DNA of 64,000 nucleotides from Gammaproteobacteria bacterium (GTDB taxonomy: Bacteria; Pseudomonadota; Gammaproteobacteria; Pseudomonadales; Pseudohongiellaceae). This document shows, in pieces, positions 1-10,455 of this stretch. Under the pieces are notes generated by a model. It was given only the letters and a program-made list of their open reading frames with translations, had not been told where the DNA came from and made no database searches. The position numbers were made by a program, and so were the translations under genes. Location: contig JAURCS010000013.1 of the NCBI GenBank assembly GCA_030828385.1, positions 1 to 64,000 of the forward strand, read 5' to 3'. Position 1 is the first letter of the stretch. Each line of letters opens with the position of its first letter.

Positions 1-2
1 CC

Positions 3-974
3 CGTTTTAACGAACTCAGTGAACAGGTTGATATTCTGCAAAACATTATTGCCATGCAGGATGAGCGTCTTGCTCAATTACAGGCCGATCTTGCTGCCCG
101 TAACGCGGAAGCAGCGCTGGCTGCTGCTGCGCAGCCTGTAGTAGATACCCCGGCTCAGCCACCGCAGGCTGACAATTCCATGATGGGTAAATTGAGTTCG
201 GTTTTTGAAAATACCCTTGTCCTCGTTTCCAGTTTGCTGGCGTTGATTCTGCTGGTAGTAGGCTTCCTGGTTTGGCGCAGGCGCGCGGCTCAGGATGCAA
301 TGGATGATTTTGATATAGCTGAAGCCGCCATGGCGGGTGGTGCGCCAGGTTCAGCTTCAAATGAAGACAATGCGCAGACCGAGTCTGAGGATGAGGACGT
401 AGAAACCTTTGATTTTGACGTAAGCTCGGTATCCTCCTTTGAGGAGGGCAGTAAGCCTGAAGCATCTGAGGCAGAGGCGCCACTTCTGAAAGATGAAGTT
501 AAAGAAGATGATCTGGAAACCTTTGATTTTGATCTGGGTGAAGTCTCCTTTGAGGATGAACAGGATAAGGGTGCTTCAGGGCAGCAAAGCGATGAAGATA
601 TCGTTATTGAAGAGCCTGACTCTGAAGATCATTCGCTTGAATCATTGGCAGCCTCACTGGGCCAGGTAGATACTGGTGACTCAGATGATGATTCAGATAC
701 TGCTGTCAGTGATGACCATGAATTTGATCTGGGCGAGATCAGTCTTGATGACAGTCTGTTCGAGATTGACGACGAAGATGAAGCTCAGGAAACCGGCGAG
801 GAGCCCATCTCTGATCGTGACGAAGCATCCACCAAACTGGATCTGGCTGTTGCCTACGAGGCGATGGGTGATCTGGACGGCGCGAAAGAAATTCTTAATG
901 AAGTAGTTGCTGAAGGTAATGCCGAGCAGATAGCAGAGGCTAACAAGCTTTTGCAAAAATGGTCTGCTTCCTGA
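3..974 (+). CDS. fimV: FimV family pilus-assembly/polarity protein, C-terminal part (truncated by the window edge)
   Basis: The reading frame is open from base 3, so the gene begins before the window; about 323 residues are visible. It shows a coiled-coil-like start, a single membrane segment (near SVFENTLVLVSSLLALILLV) followed by arginines, then a very acidic middle rich in D/E/S. It ends in a FimV C-terminal TPR-like motif (EASTKLDLAVAYEAMGDLDGA). FimV is an inner-membrane peptidoglycan-binding hub linked in Pseudomonas to type IV pili, polarity and cyclic-AMP control. The gene lies just before truA, as in Pseudomonas. The N-terminal LysM part is outside the window. The family call rests on the TPR ending, the architecture and the position. 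Confidence 0.88.
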   Translation, partial: RFNELSEQVDILQNIIAMQDERLAQLQADLAARNAEAALAAAAQPVVDTPAQPPQADNSMMGKLSSVFENTLVLVSSLLALILLVVGFLVWRRRAAQDAMDDFDIAEAAMAGGAPGSASNEDNAQTESEDEDVETFDFDVSSVSSFEEGSKPEASEAEAPLLKDEVKEDDLETFDFDLGEVSFEDEQDKGASGQQSDEDIVIEEPDSEDHSLESLAASLGQVDTGDSDDDSDTAVSDDHEFDLGEISLDDSLFEIDDEDEAQETGEEPISDRDEASTKLDLAVAYEAMGDLDGAKEILNEVVAEGNAEQIAEANKLLQKWSAS

Positions 975-995
975 GACCAGGAAAGGCTACCCAAG

Positions 996-1820
996 GTGAC
1001 AGGTTCTTCCCTATCTCCCGCTGATGTCAGCAGAATTGCCTTGGGCATTGAATACAATGGGAGTTGTTTCAATGGCTATCAGGCGCAAAAAAATGACAGC
1101 GTTATAACGATTCAGGAATCACTCGAATCAGCGCTGAGTGAAGTAGCCAATCACCCGGTGACCTTGCATTGCGCTGGACGCACCGATGCCGGTGTACATG
1201 CCACCGGGCAGGTTGTACATTTTGACGCGCAATTTGACAGGCCCGAAAGTGCCTGGGTCAGGGGCGCTAATGCCATATTGCCGCCAACTATCTCGATTTG
1301 CTGGTCCAGACAGGTAAGTTCTGACTTTCATGCCCGCTTTAGTGCTACCTCAAGATGTTATCGTTACATCTTTTACAACAATAAAGTGAAACCGGCGATT
1401 CTCAGTAATCTGGTCACCCATCATTACCGTACACTTGATGAGAAAGCCATGCATGAAGCTGCACAGTTGCTGTTGGGTGAAAATGACTTTACCTCGTTTC
1501 GCGGTGCTGCATGCCAATCCTCTACTCCAATGAGAAATATGATGCAATTGTCGGTAACCCGGCAAGGAGACTTTGTGATCATGGAAGTAACGGCGAATGC
1601 CTTTTTACTGCACATGGTGAGAAATATAGCAGGTGTTCTGCAGGCGATTGGCGCCGGCATGAAACCGGTTGAGTGGGCTGCCGAGGTGCTGGCAAGCAAG
1701 GACAGAAAGCTGGCCGGGGTTACTGCTCATGCCGATGGTCTATACCTGGTGAAAGTGACTTATCCAGAGCATTTTGGATTACCGGAACCTGCGCCTGGCC
1801 CGGCATTTCTGCGCTTTTGA
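996..1820 (+). CDS. truA: tRNA pseudouridine(38-40) synthase TruA
   Basis: This enzyme isomerises U38, U39 and U40 in tRNA anticodon arms. The 274-residue product is of normal family length. It carries the TruA catalytic segment GRTDAGVHATGQV, whose Asp is the nucleophile, and the conserved downstream segments FRYRY-like (SRCYRYIFYN) and HMVRNIAG. The start used is GTG, 21 bases after the fimV stop, which gives MTGSSLSP followed by the expected first beta strand (RIALGIEYNG). It sits between fimV and trpF, the usual pseudomonad-type order. Confidence 0.95.
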   Translation: MTGSSLSPADVSRIALGIEYNGSCFNGYQAQKNDSVITIQESLESALSEVANHPVTLHCAGRTDAGVHATGQVVHFDAQFDRPESAWVRGANAILPPTISICWSRQVSSDFHARFSATSRCYRYIFYNNKVKPAILSNLVTHHYRTLDEKAMHEAAQLLLGENDFTSFRGAACQSSTPMRNMMQLSVTRQGDFVIMEVTANAFLLHMVRNIAGVLQAIGAGMKPVEWAAEVLASKDRKLAGVTAHADGLYLVKVTYPEHFGLPEPAPGPAFLRF

Positions 1821-2051
1821 AAGTGACAAGAAAAGCCCGACTAATAGGGGGCTGGATATAGGCTTAACGGCGGTGCTTTGGTAGAATCAGCCTCGTTTTA
1901 TCCTTTTGGCTTACATCGATTCAGTCTTTGCCATTTAGCGCAGGTTTAAGCTCAATCAATCAGGAGAATGTCAGAAGGCCGCGTGACATCTACCGGTGCT
2001 GGCGGCCTGATTTGGCTTTTTGTTATGCAGAAAAAACGGGCAAACAGCCAT

Positions 2052-2681
2052 ATGCTGGTGAAATTCTGTGGTATTACGCGTGCCTGTGATGCGGTCTCGG
2101 CTTTAAGGGTCGGCGCTAATGCCCTGGGTATGGTGTTTTTTAACGGCAGCCCTCGTTTTGTTGGCGCTGAGCAGGCGGCAGAAATAAGTCAGGTTGTCGA
2201 TGACAGCGGGGCCAGTCAAAGGGTATTGAAGGTAGGCCTTTTTGTTGATGCGGCCACCGGAATGGTCCAAGAGGTACTCGATCAGGTGCCTTTGGATATT
2301 CTGCAATTTCATGGCAATGAACCAGCGCCATTTTGCGAACAATTCGGCCTCCCGTACTGGAAAGCTTTACGAGTCAGGAATGTCGGTGATATTGAAGATT
2401 TTATTCCAGCCTATACATCAGCTGCTGCCTTATTACTGGATGCCTGGCACCCAGACCAGCATGGCGGTACCGGCTTGTCATTTGACTGGGAATTGCTAGC
2501 CGGCATTAACCCGGATCAAAACATTGTGCTGGCTGGTGGTTTGACCCCGACTAATGTTGCTCAAGCCATCAGACAAGTGTCCCCCTGGGGCGTTGATGTG
2601 AGCAGTGGAATTGAAGAAGCACCCGGAATCAAATCAGAAAGTCTTATGAAGCAATTTATAGAAGAGGTTAGAAGTGTCTGA
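2052..2681 (+). CDS. trpF: phosphoribosylanthranilate isomerase TrpF
   Basis: TrpF catalyses the Amadori rearrangement of phosphoribosylanthranilate in tryptophan synthesis. The hallmark start VKFCGITR, the loop LQFHGNE and the C-terminal [10 protein letters not shown] and GVDVSSGIE phosphate-binding segments are all present. Starting at ATG 2052 gives 209 residues, the family length. The frame is open upstream with ATGs at 1968 and 2025; the one at 1968 has AGGAG only one base before it, and both add a non-conserved leader. The 3' end overlaps trpB by eight bases, so the two are probably translationally coupled. Confidence 0.93.
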   Translation: MLVKFCGITRACDAVSALRVGANALGMVFFNGSPRFVGAEQAAEISQVVDDSGASQRVLKVGLFVDAATGMVQEVLDQVPLDILQFHGNEPAPFCEQFGLPYWKALRVRNVGDIEDFIPAYTSAAALLLDAWHPDQHGGTGLSFDWELLAGINPDQNIVLAGGLTPTNVAQAIRQVSPWGVDVSSGIEEAPGIKSESLMKQFIEEVRSV

Positions 2682-3894
2682 ATCAAAAGTATTACATGGT
2701 GAATATAACAGTCCTGACGAACATGGACATTTTGGTCCTTATGGCGGGATTTTTGTCGGTGAAACCCTGATGCCGGCGCTCGATGAACTGAACAGGAAAT
2801 ATGCCGAACTAAAAGCGGATCCGGCTTTCTGGGCAGAATTTGATTATGACCTCAAACATTATGTAGGCAGACCATCACCGCTTTATTTTGCTGAGCGTCT
2901 AACCAACAAACTTGGTGGGGCAAGAGTATTTCTGAAACGTGAAGACCTTAACCATACCGGCGCTCACAAGGTGAACAATACTATTGGTCAGGCATTGCTG
3001 GCCAAAGCCATGGGCAAGACCCGCATTATTGCAGAAACCGGTGCCGGTCAACACGGTGTTGCATCAGCCACAGTTGCAGCTCGACTGGGACTTGAATGTC
3101 ATGTGTATATGGGCGTTGAGGATATCAAGCGCCAGTCGGCCAACGTTTACCGCATGAAGATGCTGGGCGCGAATGTAGTAGGGGTGGATTCAGGTTCATG
3201 CACCCTCAAGGATGCCATGAATGAAGCGCTTCGGGATTGGGCGACCAACGTGGACAACACTTACTACATTATTGGAACGGTTGCCGGCCCCCATCCTTAT
3301 CCGATGCTGGTACGGGATTTTCAGAGTGTTATCGGACGTGAAGCCCGCGAGCAATGTATTGAATTGACCGGTCGCCTGCCAGATACGCTGGTCGCCTGTG
3401 TTGGCGGTGGCTCTAATGCCATTGGCCTGTTTTATCCCTTTATTCCCGACGAGTCAGTGGCAATGGTCGGCGTAGAGGCAGGTGGTCATGGTCTGGAGAC
3501 CGGGGAACATGCGGCGCCGCTATGCACCGGTCAGCCGGGAGTACTGCATGGCAATCGCACTTACCTGATGAATGATGAAAATGGTCAGATTCTTGATACA
3601 CATTCTATTTCTGCCGGCCTTGATTATCCGGGTGTTGGGCCTGAACATTCCTGGCTCAAGGATTTACACCGTGCTACCTATACTTCGGTAACTGATGATG
3701 AAACTCTGGAAGCCTTTAGAATGCTAACGCGGGTAGAAGGGATTATTCCTGCTCTTGAAACCAGTCATGCCATTGCCTGGGTGATGAAAGAAGCCCCCAA
3801 GCTGCCCAGCGATCATATTATTATTGTGAACCTGTCAGGCAGGGGCGACAAAGATATGCATACTGTTGCTGAAATTGAAGGTATGACACTGTAG
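2674..3894 (+). CDS. trpB: tryptophan synthase beta chain
   Basis: TrpB condenses indole with serine, using pyridoxal phosphate, in the alpha2-beta2 tryptophan synthase complex. The 406-residue protein has the PLP lysine in GAHKVNNT (Lys99), the GAGQHGVA segment and the glycine-rich phosphate cradle GGGSNAIG. The start is GTG inside the end of trpF, followed by [12 protein letters not shown]. With trpF before it and trpA after it, this forms a trpFBA block placed between truA and accD; in Pseudomonas itself trpBA lies elsewhere. Confidence 0.97.
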   Translation: MSESKVLHGEYNSPDEHGHFGPYGGIFVGETLMPALDELNRKYAELKADPAFWAEFDYDLKHYVGRPSPLYFAERLTNKLGGARVFLKREDLNHTGAHKVNNTIGQALLAKAMGKTRIIAETGAGQHGVASATVAARLGLECHVYMGVEDIKRQSANVYRMKMLGANVVGVDSGSCTLKDAMNEALRDWATNVDNTYYIIGTVAGPHPYPMLVRDFQSVIGREAREQCIELTGRLPDTLVACVGGGSNAIGLFYPFIPDESVAMVGVEAGGHGLETGEHAAPLCTGQPGVLHGNRTYLMNDENGQILDTHSISAGLDYPGVGPEHSWLKDLHRATYTSVTDDETLEAFRMLTRVEGIIPALETSHAIAWVMKEAPKLPSDHIIIVNLSGRGDKDMHTVAEIEGMTL

Positions 3895-3993
3895 TTGCCA
3901 ATCAGTGTGCTACCGGCTGTTGTTGTGTGATGGCAGTAATAAGCAAAAAATAACAATAAATCCTGAATCATCGGGTGTGTGGATAAAAGAAGT

Positions 3994-4806
3994 ATGAGCA
4001 GAATTGCTGGATGTTTTGAACAATTAAAAGCACAGGGACGCAAAGCATTGATTCCCTTCCTGACAGCAGGCGACCCTAATCTTGAGACCACGCTGTCTCT
4101 GATGCATGCCTTGGTGGCAAACGGGGCGGATATTATAGAGCTGGGATTTCCCTTTACTGATCCCACGTCCGATGGCCCGGTAATTCAGCGCGCCGTTGAA
4201 CGTGCTCTGGCTACAAATACCAGCCTGAAGGGGGTGCTTGAAACCGTTTCCCGTTTTCGCGAAGAAGATGACACTACGCCAGTGGTGCTGATGGGATACC
4301 TGAACCCGGTGGAATGCATGGGTTATCAGAAATTCACCGACGCAGCTGTCGCATCCGGTGTTGATGGTGTGCTTATTGTCGACATGCCCCCGGAAGAATC
4401 CCACGACCTTGAGGAAATCATTCATAGAACAGCGCTTGATGGAATCTTCCTGGTAGCGCCAACGACGTCAGATGCCAGGGTTAGTTATATTTGCAAGCAA
4501 AGTAGCGGTTATGTGTATTATGTCTCCCTGAAAGGGGTTACGGGCGCAGGAAATCTCGACATCGAATCGGTCAAGGAAAATCTGGCAAGGGTCAGGGCGA
4601 ATACTGATTTGCCGGTTGGTGTCGGTTTTGGTATCAAGGATGCCACAAGCGCCAGACTAATTTCCGAGATTGCTGACGCCGTGGTTGTTGGCAGTGCCTT
4701 GATTAATAATATTGAGGAACTTGATGCCAGTAAACACTATAGTCGGGAAGAGTTGCAGAGGCATATCTCCTTGATAAAAGAAATGCGTGATGCAATGGAT
4801 GCATAA
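3994..4806 (+). CDS. trpA: tryptophan synthase alpha chain
   Basis: TrpA cleaves indole-3-glycerol phosphate and channels indole to TrpB. ATG 3994 gives a 270-residue protein in which the catalytic acids fall at Glu49 and Asp60 (ELGFPFTDPTSDGP), the numbering of the E. coli enzyme; the GTG at 3979 would only add five residues. An AGAAG precedes the ATG. FLTAGDP near residue 22 and the phosphate-binding GVGFGIKD segment near 208 are also clear. The 99-base gap after trpB holds no gene. Confidence 0.96.
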   Translation: MSRIAGCFEQLKAQGRKALIPFLTAGDPNLETTLSLMHALVANGADIIELGFPFTDPTSDGPVIQRAVERALATNTSLKGVLETVSRFREEDDTTPVVLMGYLNPVECMGYQKFTDAAVASGVDGVLIVDMPPEESHDLEEIIHRTALDGIFLVAPTTSDARVSYICKQSSGYVYYVSLKGVTGAGNLDIESVKENLARVRANTDLPVGVGFGIKDATSARLISEIADAVVVGSALINNIEELDASKHYSREELQRHISLIKEMRDAMDA

Positions 4807-4909
4807 CTGGCATGATTTAGAGAGCAGCGTCGACTAACAATTCGGCCTTGCACATGTCAGATTACGGCTTGGTAAAATACAGTCACTTTTAAATTTTTAA
4901 CGGGTAACA

Positions 4910-5815
4910 ATGAGCTGGATAAATAAAATACTACCTTCTGTTGGGCGCTCTGACGACACAGGTAAATCGCGCAGCATTCCTGAAGGACTGTGGAAAAAAT
5001 GCCCTCGTTGTGAAGCGGTGCTTTATCGGGACAACCTCGATGAGAATTTGGATGTGTGTCCGAAATGCGACCATCATTTACGTATTTCGGCGCGCCGTCG
5101 CCTGCAAATTTTTCTTGATGAGGAAAACCAGGAAGAACTGGGTGCAGACATTGTGCCCAATGACAAACTTAAATTCCGTGATCTGAAGAGATACAAGGAT
5201 AGATTGGCTGCTGCCACTAAAGCCACTGGCGAAAACGATGCCATGGTGGTCAAAAAAGGCACCCTGAACGGCAGTCCTGTCGTTGTTGCGGCTTTTGAAT
5301 TTGGTTTTATCGGTGGTTCCATGGGTGCTGTAGTAGGCGAAAAATTCACCCTGGCGGTGGAGCGCTGTCTTGCTGAAAACTTACCGCTGGTATGTTTTGC
5401 TACCAGTGGCGGCGCGCGCATGCAGGAAGCGCTGATCTCTCTCATGCAAATGGCCAAGACAGCCGCTGCGCTGGAAAAAATGAAGCAAAAAGGGTTGTTG
5501 TATATATCTGTACTGGTAGATCCGGTCTATGGGGGTGTCTCTGCCAGTCTGGCTATGTTGGGTGATATTAATATTGCCGAGCCCAATGCCTTTATCGGTT
5601 TTGCCGGACAGGATGTCATTCGTCAGACTGTGCGGGAAAAACTGCCGGAAGGTTTTCAACGCAGCGAATTCCTGCTGGAACATGGGGCTATCGATATGAT
5701 TGTTCACCGTAAACAGCTTCGTGACCGTATCAGTGCCCTGATTAATAAACTCATGCACCGGTTCGGCGATGAATACACTCGCCAGGACCTTCAGGATACC
5801 CAGGAACTGGTCTGA
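4910..5815 (+). CDS. accD: acetyl-CoA carboxylase carboxyltransferase subunit beta
   Basis: AccD and AccA form the carboxyltransferase that moves CO2 from biotin to acetyl-CoA, the first step of fatty-acid synthesis. The 301-residue protein has the four-cysteine zinc finger (Cys31, Cys34, Cys50, Cys53). The carboxyltransferase segments [30 protein letters not shown] and [10 protein letters not shown] follow. Its position between trpFBA and folC matches the widespread trpF/accD/folC gene order. Confidence 0.97.
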   Translation: MSWINKILPSVGRSDDTGKSRSIPEGLWKKCPRCEAVLYRDNLDENLDVCPKCDHHLRISARRRLQIFLDEENQEELGADIVPNDKLKFRDLKRYKDRLAAATKATGENDAMVVKKGTLNGSPVVVAAFEFGFIGGSMGAVVGEKFTLAVERCLAENLPLVCFATSGGARMQEALISLMQMAKTAAALEKMKQKGLLYISVLVDPVYGGVSASLAMLGDINIAEPNAFIGFAGQDVIRQTVREKLPEGFQRSEFLLEHGAIDMIVHRKQLRDRISALINKLMHRFGDEYTRQDLQDTQELV

Positions 5816-5903
5816 TAAGCATTTTGATGACGCACTTATTGCTGGTCATACCAGATACTGGAATTACTATAATTCATTCCGTTAACTGTTTCAGGGGCAG
5901 GGC

Positions 5904-7202
5904 TTGAATCTTCCACAATGGCTTGAGTATCTTGAGCAATGTCATCCCAGTACTATTGAACTGGGCCTGGACCGCATAAAACAGGTAGCAGACAAACTTC
6001 CCATCTCTTTTGGAAACAGTAAGGTCATTACTATTGCCGGGACCAATGGCAAGGGATCTACGGTTACCATGCTGGCATCAATTCTGTCTGAGGCTGGCTT
6101 TACTACCTGCTGTTATACCTCGCCGCACCTCATCCATTACAACGAAAGAGTAAGGCTTGGTGAGCGCCTGGCCACTGATGAAGAGCTATGTGACTCTTTT
6201 GCAGCTGTGGAAGCCATGCGTGGCGATGTTCAGCTTACCTATTTTGAGTTTGGTACATTGGCAGCCTTCCAGATTTTTTCTACCTATGAGCCCGATTACA
6301 TCATTCTGGAAATTGGTCTTGGTGGTCGTCTTGATGCGGTCAATATTGTTGATCCTGATCTGGCGATACTGACCAACGTTGCGCTTGATCATACAGATTG
6401 GCTTGGTGATACAAGAGAGAAAATCGGCTTTGAGAAAGCGGGAATCTTTCGAGCGGACAAGCCCGCATTGATCGGGGAAAAGGATATTCCGGAAACAGTT
6501 TTAGCGCAGGCCGCGACGATCGGCGCGAAAGTTTTTGTCAACGGCCAGCAGTTCAGTGCCGAAATTGATGGGCAGAACTTGTCAGAGACTTCGCCAACCT
6601 GGAGCTGGCAAGGCAAAGATAATAAGGGCGGGAATAGACATCTCACCGCACTTCCACAAAATGATTTTCCGCTGGATAATTGCGCTGCTGTGGTTCAGGC
6701 TGTTTCCCTGCTTGAGCCAGCCATCGAGGCCGGGCAAATAGCTTCCGGCCTGCTGAAATCCAGTCTTTCAGGACGCTTTCAACAAGTGGACAGGGGCTAT
6801 CCGCTTATCCTGGATGTGGCTCATAATCCCCATGCTGCAAAACGCCTTGCATCACAGATTAGTCTGCGTTTCCCCGGGCAGAAAGTTCACCTGGTGCTTG
6901 CCATGCTTGCGGACAAAAACTACCGGGAAGTTATAGATGTTTTCCAGCAACTAAAGCCGCACTGGTATGTCGCTGGAATTGAGGAAGAGCGAGGACTGGA
7001 AGGAAAAATACTATATAATTACCTGCACGAATCAGGCGCCTCGGAAGTACATTGTTACTCTTCCATAGGTGAAGCCTTTAAAGCTGCAGAATCTGCACAA
7101 AAAGCGGCTGTAGAAGAAACAGCAATAGAGAATTCCAATTATGGCGTGGTACTGGTTACCGGATCGTTTTTTACAGTCACAGCGGTACTGGAGTTGATTT
7201 GA
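5904..7202 (+). CDS. folC: bifunctional dihydrofolate synthase / folylpolyglutamate synthase
   Basis: FolC joins glutamate to dihydropteroate and lengthens the polyglutamate tail of folates. The 432-residue protein has the Mur-ligase-type P-loop ITIAGTNGKGSTV (about residues 42-54), the FEFGTLAAF and GGRLDAVN segments, LDHTDWLG, and the C-terminal DVAHNPHAA motif. The start is TTG 5904, giving MNLPQWLEYLE with the family-typical N-terminus. The next gene begins within a few bases of its stop, indicating one transcript. Confidence 0.95.
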   Translation: MNLPQWLEYLEQCHPSTIELGLDRIKQVADKLPISFGNSKVITIAGTNGKGSTVTMLASILSEAGFTTCCYTSPHLIHYNERVRLGERLATDEELCDSFAAVEAMRGDVQLTYFEFGTLAAFQIFSTYEPDYIILEIGLGGRLDAVNIVDPDLAILTNVALDHTDWLGDTREKIGFEKAGIFRADKPALIGEKDIPETVLAQAATIGAKVFVNGQQFSAEIDGQNLSETSPTWSWQGKDNKGGNRHLTALPQNDFPLDNCAAVVQAVSLLEPAIEAGQIASGLLKSSLSGRFQQVDRGYPLILDVAHNPHAAKRLASQISLRFPGQKVHLVLAMLADKNYREVIDVFQQLKPHWYVAGIEEERGLEGKILYNYLHESGASEVHCYSSIGEAFKAAESAQKAAVEETAIENSNYGVVLVTGSFFTVTAVLELI

Positions 7203-7210
7203 ATACAGCG

Positions 7211-7762
7211 ATGAAACAGCGACTGGTAGGGACTGTTGTAATAGGTTGCCTTGCTATCATTTTCATCCCCGCCTTACTAGATGGCGAAGGCGTTTCACCC
7301 CCCGAAATGACGTCTTCAATGCCTGCACCTCCGGCTATGCCCGAGGTTCCCGTTATTCAGCAGGAGCGCCCGGAGATTACTGCAGATACCCTAAGCGCTT
7401 CAGAGCCTGATGCTGACGAGCAAGCGGCGGCACCATCCCAGGACACTGATACCACCACTTCCGCGCCTCCAGCGCCGGAAAGACCAAAACTCAACACGGC
7501 AGGCATTCCTGCAACCTGGACTGTGCGGCTTGGCTCATTTGGCGAAAAGGCCAACGCGGAAGGTCTTGTGGCAAGACTCCGGGAGCAGGGTTACAAGGGC
7601 TTTAACAGGCCCATCAATTCAAGCAGGGGGCCACTAACCGGTGTCTATGTAGGGCCTGTGCTGACTGAAGCAGAAGCCGACAGTTTACAGCGGCAGCTGG
7701 CGTCTGAATTTGAACTGGAAGGTGTGGTAGTTCAGTTCTCCATTGAAGAACTGGAACAATAA
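7211..7762 (+). CDS. dedD: SPOR-domain cell-division protein, DedD-like
   Basis: This is a single-pass inner-membrane protein. It has a short cytoplasmic start, one membrane helix (LVGTVVIGCLAIIFIPALL), a Pro/Ala/Glu-rich periplasmic linker and a C-terminal SPOR domain (about TWTVRLGSFGEKANAEGLV onward) of the kind that binds denuded septal peptidoglycan. ATG 7211 gives the typical MKQRLVG start; a TTG at 7199 would overlap the folC stop and adds four residues. It sits between folC and cvpA as in E. coli and Pseudomonas. Confidence 0.9.
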   Translation: MKQRLVGTVVIGCLAIIFIPALLDGEGVSPPEMTSSMPAPPAMPEVPVIQQERPEITADTLSASEPDADEQAAAPSQDTDTTTSAPPAPERPKLNTAGIPATWTVRLGSFGEKANAEGLVARLREQGYKGFNRPINSSRGPLTGVYVGPVLTEAEADSLQRQLASEFELEGVVVQFSIEELEQ

Positions 7763-7777
7763 GGGCTATCTGTTTTT

Positions 7778-8287
7778 ATGTCGATGGTCGATCTCATCAT
7801 TCTTGGCATTATTGTTATATCAGCATTGATCGGTGTGTTCAGGGGCCTTATAAAAGAGGCTTTGTCGCTGGCCAGCTGGTTTGCTGCCATAGTGGCGGGC
7901 ACCCTGTTTAGCGCACAGCTCGCCGGTGTGATGGAAAATTTGATTAATAATGACAGCTTACGCAGAATAGCAGCCTTTGCGATCCTGTTTATTGTCGTTA
8001 TTTTCGCTGGCACCATGCTCAGCAACCTGTTTTCAAAATTAACAGAAGCAGCGGGATTAAAAGGCGCAGACAGAACCCTGGGCGCCTTGTTCGGGATTTT
8101 TCGTGGCCTGATCATCGTTCTGGTTATTATTTTTATTGGTACCCAGTTTGATATATCGCAGCGCTGGTTTGAAGGTTCAAAACTGGTTCCCCTTGCGGTC
8201 ACCATGATTGACTATCTGCAGGGTGTTTTCGGCTTTGATGGCTTGCCGGGACAAACTGTAGAAACGGCGGAGGAAGTTACCGTTTAA
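7778..8287 (+). CDS. cvpA: CvpA family membrane protein
   Basis: The 169-residue protein has about four hydrophobic segments and the family start VDLIILGIIVISALIGVFRG, then GADRTLGALFGIFRG near residue 99. CvpA is named for its need in colicin V production and is usually found directly upstream of purF, as here; its biochemical role is unsettled, with links to envelope stress and bile tolerance in enterics. It lies 15 bases after the SPOR gene and probably shares its transcript. Confidence 0.93.
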   Translation: MSMVDLIILGIIVISALIGVFRGLIKEALSLASWFAAIVAGTLFSAQLAGVMENLINNDSLRRIAAFAILFIVVIFAGTMLSNLFSKLTEAAGLKGADRTLGALFGIFRGLIIVLVIIFIGTQFDISQRWFEGSKLVPLAVTMIDYLQGVFGFDGLPGQTVETAEEVTV

Positions 8288-8334
8288 TGGCTTTTTCATT
8301 CCACCATAACAGGAAAATATAAGGGCAAAATATC

Positions 8335-9873
8335 ATGTGTGGCATTGTTGGTTTAGTAGGTAAATCGAGTGTAAACCTCTCGCTTTATGATAGCCTGACC
8401 GTACTTCAGCATAGAGGCCAGGATGCCGCGGGCATTGTTACCAGTGACAATGGAAAGTTATACCTGCGAAAAGATAATGGCCTGGTGCGCGATGTGTTTC
8501 GAACCAGCCATATGCGCCAGTTAACTGGAAACATGGGAATTGGCCATGTGCGTTATCCTACAGCTGGCAGTAGCGGTCCAGCTCAGGCTCAGCCTCTATA
8601 TGTAAACTCGCCCTATGGTATAAGTCTCGCCCACAACGGCAATCTCACTAATTCAGAAGAACTTAGCAAGGACCTTTTTAGAGATGACCTGCGCCATCTC
8701 AATACTGATTCCGATTCAGAGGTGTTGCTTAACGTCTTTGCCCATGAGTTACAGGTTCTGAAAAAAATTCAGCCCACCGCAGAAGATGTCTTTACGGCGG
8801 TTGAGGGCGTTCATCGACGTTGTCGTGGGGCCTACGCTGCAGTGGCTATGCTGGTAGGTTATGGCATTGTCGGCTTTCGCGATAAATACGGTATACGGCC
8901 CCTGGTATTTGGCAAAAGACGCACAAGAAAGGGCGATGAATACATGATTGCCTCGGAAAGTGTCGCGCTTGATTCACAGGGCTTCAAATTGATCAGGGAT
9001 GTTGCGCCGGGTGAGGCCGTCTATATTGACCAGCACGGGAATATTGAAACCCGTATCTGTTCAGATGAAAGCAAGTTAACGCCCTGCATTTTTGAACACG
9101 TTTATTTTGCTCGTCCAGATTCAATGATCGATGGTGTCTCGGTTTATAAATCCCGTTTGCGTATGGGCGAAAAACTGGCTCAGAAAATCATGCACGAACG
9201 ACCCGATCATGATATCGATGTTGTGATCCCGATACCGGATACATCGCGCACTGCGGCAGTAGAATTGGCCAATGCGCTGGGCGTCAAGTACCGGGAAGGC
9301 TTTGTAAAGAATCGTTATATCGGCAGGACCTTTATCATGCCGGGACAGAGTCAACGAAAAAAATCGGTTAAACAAAAACTCAATGCAACGCCGCTTGAAT
9401 TTCAGGACAAGAATGTTTTGCTGGTGGACGACTCCATTGTCAGAGGGACAACCTGTAAGCAGATTATAGATATGGCTCGCGAAGCAGGTGCGCGTAATGT
9501 TTATTTTTGCTCTGCGGCTCCTCCGGTGCGTTATCCCAATGTTTATGGAATTGATATGCCGGCGGTTGATGAGCTGATTGCTCATGGTAAAACGGTTGAA
9601 CAAATTCGCGAGGCGATAGGCGCAGACTGGCTGATATTTCAGGAGCTGGAAGATCTGGTGGCATCATGCGCAGAAGGCAGCATTATTCCCATGGACTTTG
9701 AATGCTCAGTATTTAATGGTGAATATGTCACCAATGATGTCAGCCAACAGTATCTGTCAAATCTTGAACAGAAGCGGAGTGATGCGGTAAAACGCAAACG
9801 CGGCACCGGGAGTGCCATGCACTCAAATTCCGCTGAAGATGAAGATATACTTGATCTGCATAATGCCGGTTAA
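8335..9873 (+). CDS. purF: amidophosphoribosyltransferase
   Basis: PurF makes 5-phosphoribosylamine from PRPP and glutamine, the committed step of purine synthesis. The start MCGIVGLVG leaves Cys2 as the N-terminal nucleophile of the class II glutaminase domain, and QHRGQDAAG and GHVRYPTAG follow. The PRPP loop [13 protein letters not shown] begins near residue 361. The length of 512 residues is normal for the proteobacterial form. After this gene the conserved order breaks: in Pseudomonas metZ would follow, whereas here a chimeric gene does. Confidence 0.97.
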   Translation: MCGIVGLVGKSSVNLSLYDSLTVLQHRGQDAAGIVTSDNGKLYLRKDNGLVRDVFRTSHMRQLTGNMGIGHVRYPTAGSSGPAQAQPLYVNSPYGISLAHNGNLTNSEELSKDLFRDDLRHLNTDSDSEVLLNVFAHELQVLKKIQPTAEDVFTAVEGVHRRCRGAYAAVAMLVGYGIVGFRDKYGIRPLVFGKRRTRKGDEYMIASESVALDSQGFKLIRDVAPGEAVYIDQHGNIETRICSDESKLTPCIFEHVYFARPDSMIDGVSVYKSRLRMGEKLAQKIMHERPDHDIDVVIPIPDTSRTAAVELANALGVKYREGFVKNRYIGRTFIMPGQSQRKKSVKQKLNATPLEFQDKNVLLVDDSIVRGTTCKQIIDMAREAGARNVYFCSAAPPVRYPNVYGIDMPAVDELIAHGKTVEQIREAIGADWLIFQELEDLVASCAEGSIIPMDFECSVFNGEYVTNDVSQQYLSNLEQKRSDAVKRKRGTGSAMHSNSAEDEDILDLHNAG

Positions 9874-9936
9874 TGTGACGATCTGGTTCTAACCTCATAT
9901 GTAAAGCAGGCTATGTAAAAGGGTAGAAAAGGGTAA

Positions 9937-10431
9937 ATGGAACAAACAGCGAATAACAAAGAAGCACTGCCAATGACTGGCCTGGAGGCAATCAAAATCC
10001 AGGACCAGGTTGATGAAGCTGTCGCTGAAATTGGCAAAGTGGTTCTGGGCAAGGAAAAGCAGATTCGTCTGTCACTTTGCTGTCTTTTTGCCGGCGGCCA
10101 TCTACTTATGGAAGATAAGCCGGGCATGGGCAAGACGACCTTGTCCCAGGCCCTGATTAAAACAACAGGAAAATATTTGAGCGGTGAATTAATGAAATCC
10201 TTAATCGCAACAGGGCGTTATCGTCATTACAAAGGCCGGGATTACCAGGTTGTCGGGACTACCAGACATACAGAGACTGAAGAGGATCTGGTGCTTTATT
10301 ATCCGCTGTATGGCGAGGAAAGTGATCGACGTTACTGGGTACGACCACTTGATATGTTTACCGGGCAGGTCATGATTGAGGGTATACCCAGAGCAAGATT
10401 TGAGTACCTGCAGGACGACGAAACAAGTTAA
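9937..10431 (+). CDS. chimera: MoxR ATPase N-terminus joined to a DUF1653 domain
   Basis: Residues 1 to about 74 match the start of a MoxR-type AAA+ ATPase, with VVLGKEKQIRLSLCCLFAGGH and the Walker A loop KPGMGKTT (about 61-68). The match then stops; no Walker B, sensor or lid follows. From about residue 90 the protein is a complete DUF1653 domain (GRYRHYKGRDYQVVGTTRHT, then YWVRPLDMF near 133). The ATPase part cannot bind and hydrolyse ATP by itself. The simplest reading is a deletion that removed most of moxR and fused the remainder in frame to a DUF1653 gene, whose own start may be ATG 10192. An intact MoxR is encoded at 19287-20246. Confidence 0.8.
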   Translation: MEQTANNKEALPMTGLEAIKIQDQVDEAVAEIGKVVLGKEKQIRLSLCCLFAGGHLLMEDKPGMGKTTLSQALIKTTGKYLSGELMKSLIATGRYRHYKGRDYQVVGTTRHTETEEDLVLYYPLYGEESDRRYWVRPLDMFTGQVMIEGIPRARFEYLQDDETS

Positions 10432-10455
10432 TCATTCCAGGTACAGCAGGGGATC

